Below, piece by piece: positions 55,354-59,469 of a stretch of 59,469 nt of DNA. The notes under the pieces were generated by a model. It was not told where the DNA came from and made no database searches. It was given only the letters and a program-made list of their open reading frames with translations. The position numbers and the translations under genes were made by a program. The DNA lies in assembly GCA_945879145.1 (NCBI GenBank), contig CAMCUZ010000011.1:1-59469 (forward strand), written 5' to 3'. Every line of letters begins with the position of its first letter. The stretch's first letter is position 1. The DNA is from an uncultured Mediterranea sp. Its GTDB lineage: Bacteria; Bacteroidota; Bacteroidia; Bacteroidales; Bacteroidaceae.

Positions 55354-55821
55354 ATGAAAATACAGAAAGTTTCAGGCTGGTCACTCATTGGCATGTTTGT
55401 TGCCATCATAGCTGTGCTGGTGCTCTTCTTCTTCGGAGGCGATGCACAGGGTGATGCGCTGCTGACCAATGTGGATCCAGAAATGTGGCAGCCGGCTAAC
55501 ACCGATGCAATGCTCTTCTTGAACTATGCATTGTTTGCCATTGCCGTTATCGCAGCTGCTATCAGCTTCGTTCACTTCATGGTTTGCAACCCCAAGGCTT
55601 CAATGGGTTCTCTTTACGTGTTGGCAGGCTCCATCATCGTATTGGCAATCACTTGGTGCATGGGTAGCGCTGAGAAGATTGAAATCATTGGTTACGATGG
55701 TACCGACAATCAGGGTGTTTGGGCTCAGATTTCGGACATGTTCCTCTATTCACTTTACACCCTCTTCGCTGTAGCCGTTCTCTGCATGTTGCTCGGTGGC
55801 ATCAAGAAGAGATTGTCATAA
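55354..55821 (+). CDS. Membrane protein of the ExbB-ExbD operon, unknown function
   Basis: 155 residues with four hydrophobic segments: GWSLIGMFVAIIAVLVLFFFGG, ALFAIAVIAAAISFVHFMV, MGSLYVLAGSIIVLAITWCMG and YSLYTLFAVAVLCMLLGGIKKRL. The loop GDAQGDALLTNVDPEMWQPANTDAML is outside the membrane. It sits between exbB and the first exbD with short gaps, so it is probably part of the same complex. No family function is known to me. Confidence 0.75.
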   Translation: MKIQKVSGWSLIGMFVAIIAVLVLFFFGGDAQGDALLTNVDPEMWQPANTDAMLFLNYALFAIAVIAAAISFVHFMVCNPKASMGSLYVLAGSIIVLAITWCMGSAEKIEIIGYDGTDNQGVWAQISDMFLYSLYTLFAVAVLCMLLGGIKKRLS

Positions 55822-55840
55822 GTTTAAAACGTGAGATAAA

Positions 55841-56434
55841 ATGGCAAAAGGAAAAAGAAAATGTCCCGAGGTTAACTCCAGTTCAACAGCGGATATCGCT
55901 TTCTTGTTGCTGATTTTCTTCCTCATCACCACGTCTATGGATACGGACCGCGGTCTGACTCGTCAGCTGCCTCCTCCTCCTGAGCAGAATCAGAAAGACA
56001 ACGATGATGTCAAGTTGAAAGCCCGCAACGTATTGACGGTGTTCCTGAACTTGAACGACCAGTTGATGTGCGGTGACGATTATATTAACGTGGATCAGCT
56101 CCGCGCCAAAGCAAAAGAGTTCATTGCCAACCCGGCGAATGACGAAGCAATGCCTGAGAAGCACGCTAAAGACGTAGAATTCTTCGGCAACGTCATGGTA
56201 ACGAGTAAGCATGTTATCTCTTTGCGATGCGACCGTGGCTCTTCCTATCAGGCTTACCTGTCTGTCCAAAACGAGTTGGTTGCTGCTTACAATGAGCTGC
56301 GTGACGAACTCGCTAATGAAAAGTGGAATAAGAATTATGCCGACTTGAATGAGGACCAGCAGAAAGCTATTCGTGAAATTTATCCTCAGAAAATCTCTGA
56401 GGCAGAACCTAAAAAGTACGGAGAAAAGAAGTAA
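55841..56434 (+). CDS. exbD: ExbD/TolR family protein, first copy
   Basis: 197 residues. The channel-facing helix with the proton-relay Asp is VNSSSTADIAFLLLIFFLITTSMDTD, near residues 10-35. The periplasmic part is longer than usual, with a charged helix at the C-terminus (ELVAAYNELRDELANEKWNKNYADL). Stop overlaps the next start by one base. Confidence 0.9.
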   Translation: MAKGKRKCPEVNSSSTADIAFLLLIFFLITTSMDTDRGLTRQLPPPPEQNQKDNDDVKLKARNVLTVFLNLNDQLMCGDDYINVDQLRAKAKEFIANPANDEAMPEKHAKDVEFFGNVMVTSKHVISLRCDRGSSYQAYLSVQNELVAAYNELRDELANEKWNKNYADLNEDQQKAIREIYPQKISEAEPKKYGEKK

Positions 56435-56898
56435 TGGGAAAATTTAATAAAACCGGAAAACGTGAAATGCCGGCGTTGAACACTTCTTCTCTGCCTGACC
56501 TTATCTTCACTCTGTTGTTCTTCTTCATGATTGTAACAACGATGCGTGAGGTAACTTTGAAGGTTGAGTTTAAGGTTCCGCAAGCTACAGAGTTAGAGAA
56601 ACTGGAAAAGAAGTCTCTGGTTACGTTTATCTACGTAGGTCGTCCTACGGCTGAGTTCCGTAAGAAACTTGGTAATGAAAGCCGTATCCAGCTGAACGAC
56701 AGTTTTGCTGAAACCGCTGAAATTCAAGACTACGTTATTGGTGAACGTGCCAGTATGAAGGAGTCTGATCAGCCCTTGATGCAGGTTTCTCTGAAAGTGG
56801 ATAAAGATACGAAGATGGGTATCGTAACGGATATCAAGGAAGCGCTTCGTAAGGCATACGCCCTGAAGATTAACTATTCTGCCCAGATGCGTCAGTAA
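56434..56898 (+). CDS. exbD: ExbD/TolR family protein, second copy
   Basis: 154 residues. LNTSSLPDLIFTLLFFFMIVTTMREV carries the membrane helix and Asp. It differs from the first copy in its short periplasmic domain. Start overlaps the first exbD (TAATG), which indicates coupling. Two unequal ExbD proteins per operon are frequent in Bacteroidota. Confidence 0.9.
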   Translation: MGKFNKTGKREMPALNTSSLPDLIFTLLFFFMIVTTMREVTLKVEFKVPQATELEKLEKKSLVTFIYVGRPTAEFRKKLGNESRIQLNDSFAETAEIQDYVIGERASMKESDQPLMQVSLKVDKDTKMGIVTDIKEALRKAYALKINYSAQMRQ

Positions 56899-56918
56899 TA
56901 GTTTAGATATCTAAAACA

Positions 56919-56959
56919 AAAATCGGCTGCTTGAGTTTGTCAAGCAGCCGATTTTGTTT
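56919..56959 (+). terminator. Terminator of the ExbB/ExbD operon
   Basis: AAAATCGGCTGCTTGA (56919-56934) pairs over 16 bp with 56940-56955, loop GTTTG, followed by GTTTT. A and T tracts on both sides may let it serve the convergent rsh gene. Confidence 0.9.
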
Positions 56960-56974
56960 TATACTATCGAATCT

Positions 56975-58852
56975 TTAGGATTTGCGTTCGTCAACGAAGT
57001 GTACCTCCTCGATGCCTGGTATCTGGTTGATGTGGCCAATTACATCTTGCAACTCCTGGAATGAATGCACTTCAAAGTGGATGGTGCAATTCACGATCTC
57101 ATCCTCAGTGACCGTATGAAGGCTGGAGATGGAGAGTTTCATTACGTTGGTAATGCAATCCACCAGGTCGATAAGCAGGTGGTACCTATCCACTCCCTGT
57201 ATGCTGATGCAGACGGGATAGTGTACGTCTGGGTCTTCGGGGAAGGTGACGCTCACGATAGAGTCTCCCTTTTGTGAGGCTAAGCTAATGGCGATAGGAC
57301 AGTCGCGCTTGTGGATGGATACCGTGCCGTCCTGTTCCTTGAATCCGATCACTTCGTTACCTGGCAGCGGCTTGCAGTGCTCACAGCGATTCTTGGGGAT
57401 AGACTTCATCTCTTTGATGTAGGGTGTGAGGAAGCGCTTCGCTTTGTAGGTCTTGACGTAGTTCAGCCAATCGGGTTGTGGTTTAAACTCCTCATTGACA
57501 CCCACCTCTACGCAGTCACCGTGGTGCAGCTCGGTCTTGATGGAGCACAGCTTGCCGTTCACTTTGGCATACTGGGCATGCAGACCGATTTCACTGTGAA
57601 TCTCAAAAGCATAGTCGAGCACGGTAGCTCTTTGGGGGAGGCTGATGGCGGTGCCTCGGGGTGAGAATACGGTGATGTCTTCGTTGTAGAGTGAGCTGAC
57701 TACACTGTCCATGAATCCTCCTTCCATATTTTGGTTGGTCATGTCCTGCAGTGCTTCGCGGAACTTTTCAATCCAGTTGTCGCGCTTGTAGCCCAGTCGT
57801 TCGGTGATGCCCAGTTTAGAGTTTCTGACCATCCGCTCTGACGAGATGTGAATCTCCTCCCAAATGCCCTGTTCGTCGAGCAGTCGGATGTGAAAACTCT
57901 GGTATCCGTTCTCCTTGGGCGAGTCGATGTAGTTCACAATGCTCTCAGGCTTCTCCTTAAATACATCGGTTAGAATAGAGTAGATGTGAAGGCAGATTTG
58001 CTTCTCCTCTTCCGGTTTGTCGGCAGGGTAAATCAGGCGGATTACGTGGCGGTATTCCAGGTGCTTGAAGTCTCGTCCTGTGGATTGAATCTTTCGCCAA
58101 AGGCTGTAAGGCTGACGGTAGCGTACCTCAGTACGGGTGCGAATGCCCTTCTCGCGGAGTAACTCTACAATACGCGTGGTGAAATGGTTCAGTCGCTCTT
58201 CGTTCTTTTGGATATCTTCAGCCAACTCCTCTTCAAGCTCCTTGTACTCCAGGGGGCAACGGTAGCGCAAGCTGAGGTTCTCCAGTTCGCGTCGAATGCC
58301 GTAAAGGCCCAGTCGGTTGGCAAGCGGAGCATAGAAGTAGTCTGTTTCGCCAGCAATCTTCATCTGTTTATCCGGCAGCATCGAGTCAAGCGTGCGCATG
58401 TTGTGCAGTCGGTCGGCCAGTTTAATCAATATGGCTCGGATATCGTAGTGCAGCGAGTCGAGCATCTGCTTGAAGTTGTCCACTTGCTTCGACATGTAGT
58501 AGTGCTGTTTTTTTCGCTTCGTTACCACGCGCACCAAGTAGGCCACATCGTTGCCAAAGAGGTTCTTGATTTCATCAATAGTGTGGTCGGTATCCTCTAC
58601 CACATCGTGCAAGAAGGCTGCAATTACAGGGTTGGGTCCCAACTGCAGTTCCTCAGCTACAATACGCGCCACCGCCATAGGGTGGATGATGTAAGGCTCT
58701 CCGCTTTTGCGTTTTTGTCCACTATGCGCTTCACGCGCAAACGCAAACGCTATACGGATGCGATTCAGTTCGTTCGCATCCACGCCGCGGGCGGCCATCT
58801 TGGTCAGCATTTCTTCCAGTTGACCATTCAGATACTCATTATACTCTTTCAT
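56975..58852 (-). CDS. RelA/SpoT homologue (Rsh), hydrolase intact, synthetase doubtful
   Basis: 625 residues from MKEYNEYLNG (the ATG at 58876 is eight codons longer). Domains in order: HD hydrolase (1-190) with His43, H82-D83, Glu86/Asp87 and LADRLHNMRTL (Asp147); synthetase-like region (235-350); TGS (ITVFSPRGTAISLPQRATVLDYA); a Cys-rich zinc-finger (CEHCKPLPGNEVIGF); and a C-terminal ACT domain. In the synthetase region the catalytic Asp of the usual DxxAxR motif aligns with Tyr267 in GRDFKHLEYRHVIRL, and the RxKxxYSI motif reads RYRQPYSL. The protein likely degrades (p)ppGpp and may not make it. Confidence 0.88.
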   Translation of the reverse strand: MKEYNEYLNGQLEEMLTKMAARGVDANELNRIRIAFAFAREAHSGQKRKSGEPYIIHPMAVARIVAEELQLGPNPVIAAFLHDVVEDTDHTIDEIKNLFGNDVAYLVRVVTKRKKQHYYMSKQVDNFKQMLDSLHYDIRAILIKLADRLHNMRTLDSMLPDKQMKIAGETDYFYAPLANRLGLYGIRRELENLSLRYRCPLEYKELEEELAEDIQKNEERLNHFTTRIVELLREKGIRTRTEVRYRQPYSLWRKIQSTGRDFKHLEYRHVIRLIYPADKPEEEKQICLHIYSILTDVFKEKPESIVNYIDSPKENGYQSFHIRLLDEQGIWEEIHISSERMVRNSKLGITERLGYKRDNWIEKFREALQDMTNQNMEGGFMDSVVSSLYNEDITVFSPRGTAISLPQRATVLDYAFEIHSEIGLHAQYAKVNGKLCSIKTELHHGDCVEVGVNEEFKPQPDWLNYVKTYKAKRFLTPYIKEMKSIPKNRCEHCKPLPGNEVIGFKEQDGTVSIHKRDCPIAISLASQKGDSIVSVTFPEDPDVHYPVCISIQGVDRYHLLIDLVDCITNVMKLSISSLHTVTEDEIVNCTIHFEVHSFQELQDVIGHINQIPGIEEVHFVDERKS

Positions 58853-58966
58853 GTTACTCCGTTGTATTAAGGTCAATTTGGGGACGAAATTAGTTAAAAA
58901 TAGAATATATATGCGTCTTTTTCCTACTTTTTTTTATCCAGAGTGAACAAAATGGCCTTTAGATAG

Positions 58967-59003
58967 CAAAAAAGCCCTGTGCAACCCACCTTTGCACAGA
59001 GCT
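58967..59003 (-). terminator. Terminator of the 55-aa small protein gene
   Basis: On the minus strand AGCTCTGTGCAA and TTGCACAGGGCT form a 12-bp stem with one G-U pair, followed by TTTTTTG. Confidence 0.85.
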
Positions 59004-59032
59004 TTCTCTCAAATTTATTATTACTTACTTAC

Positions 59033-59200
59033 TCAATTTACTCCGTAGTTAGCAGTTTCATAGGCCTGCTTTGCCATTAATCTCTGCAGTTGACCATTCA
59101 AGGTTTGGCACATAGCACCGTTTCTCATTGCTTGATAGCGTTTAATACGGTACTGCAACATCAAGATTTCATTAGCATACTTTTCCATAATCATTTTCAT
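59033..59200 (-). CDS. Small protein, 55 aa, unknown
   Basis: Reads MKMIMEKYANEILMLQYRIK, then RYQAMRNGAMCQTLNGQL and QRLMAKQAYETANYGVN, stop TGA. Predicted mostly helical and amphipathic, one Cys, rich in Met, Gln, Tyr and Arg. A TATCTTTG promoter box lies upstream (59273-59266, minus strand) and a strong terminator downstream, so it forms a complete small transcription unit. No homologue recognised. Confidence 0.7.
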   Translation of the reverse strand: MKMIMEKYANEILMLQYRIKRYQAMRNGAMCQTLNGQLQRLMAKQAYETANYGVN

Positions 59201-59265
59201 TTTTGTGCTCTCCGCGTTTCGGAAAGCGAGTTAAACATCTTCGTTTCTTTCTCGTATTAACGCCG

Positions 59266-59273
59266 CAAAGATA
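59266..59273 (-). promoter_or_regulatory. -7 box for the 55-aa small protein gene
   Basis: TATCTTTG on the minus strand, 65 nt before the start codon. The -33 region has only TTTTTCAC. Confidence 0.45.
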
Positions 59274-59385
59274 GAGATTGTTTGTGAAAAACATGTTGTA
59301 CAGCATAAAAATCGCCCGAATTTAACGTTAATTTAGTGTTTGAGTACCAGTTATAGGACTTTTATACGCAATTTCGTTGAAATAG

Positions 59386-59469
59386 GTCTCGTATTTTGTA
59401 GGGGCGGAATATTTTCCGCCCAGCATTCACCCATGACCGCGGTATTCAGGGCGGAAAATATTCCGCCCC
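59386..59469. repeat. REPIN-like inverted pair, copy 2 (reaches window edge)
   Basis: GGGGCGGAATATTTTCCGCCC (59401-59421, itself palindromic) and its exact reverse complement at 59449-59469 flank a 27-nt spacer. Flanks TCTCGTATTTTGTA and CACCCATGACCGCGGTA match copy 1 at 36836-36905. The element may continue beyond the window. Confidence 0.8.

Overview
This window looks like the chromosome of a gut-type Bacteroidales (Bacteroidota) with fairly high GC for the order. The evidence is the promoter style (TTG or TTTG about 19-20 nt upstream of TAnnTTTG), the lack of Shine-Dalgarno sites, a TonB-dependent receptor with a CarboxypepD_reg-like N-terminus, many Cys-Asp/Ser-Asp-Asp lipoproteins, the trpBEGDCFA gene order, the ExbB-x-ExbD-ExbD block and a pectin-processing cluster. 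The species cannot be fixed from sequence alone. I see no transposase, integrase, phage gene or CRISPR array. Layout: 1-3389 is the start of a branched-chain amino acid operon (ilvD, then ilvB running off the left edge), read leftward behind a leader peptide and attenuator that appear on no ordinary gene list. 3483-3609 is tRNA-Trp. 3713-8605 holds a TonB-dependent receptor, a beta-helix lipoprotein and a small Spy-like protein. 8836-9570 is a DUF554 membrane protein. 9707-19205 is the most system-like block: a fused DUF542-like/hemerythrin/LuxR regulator diverges from a seven-gene operon of two porins, a circularly permuted imelysin lipoprotein, a di-heme oxidoreductase lipoprotein, a mono-heme c lipoprotein, a Rid-superfamily protein and a compact ResB-CcsA heme lyase. 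This reads as a self-contained envelope iron or redox module with its own cytochrome c maturation. 19340-21072 carries glycerate kinase and a DUF308 membrane protein. 21291-28215 is the full tryptophan operon with promoter, Trp-Trp-Trp leader peptide, 17-bp terminator and all seven genes. 28315-36174 is mostly housekeeping: an AraC regulator, a DUF3298-type lipoprotein, rsmG, an MBL hydrolase, gcvP and ettA, followed by tRNA-Lys. 36573-36905 is a repeat-rich spacer. 37068-45468 is a satellite pectin locus: an ExuT-like transporter, a KduI with a signal peptide and an orphan PTS EIIC-Gat face a GH105 hydrolase, a CE8 esterase and a CE12-CE8 fusion. 45549-48554 is a three-gene cluster (steroid 5-alpha-reductase homologue, OYE-type flavin reductase, SDR) that matches the enzyme set reported for bile-acid and steroid reduction in gut Bacteroidota. 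48651-51318 is cmk-ispH-pfkA. 51668-58852 holds TonB, a polyprenyl synthase, TatD, tRNA-Ser, the ExbB/ExbD operon and a RelA/SpoT homologue whose hydrolase looks intact and whose synthetase looks degraded. The right edge has a 55-residue small protein and a REPIN-like inverted pair, one arm of which recurs at 36852. Points most worth following are the ilv attenuator, the hemerythrin-regulated c-heme/imelysin operon, the exported KduI with orphan EIIC, and the steroid cluster with a perfect 19-bp palindrome inside it.
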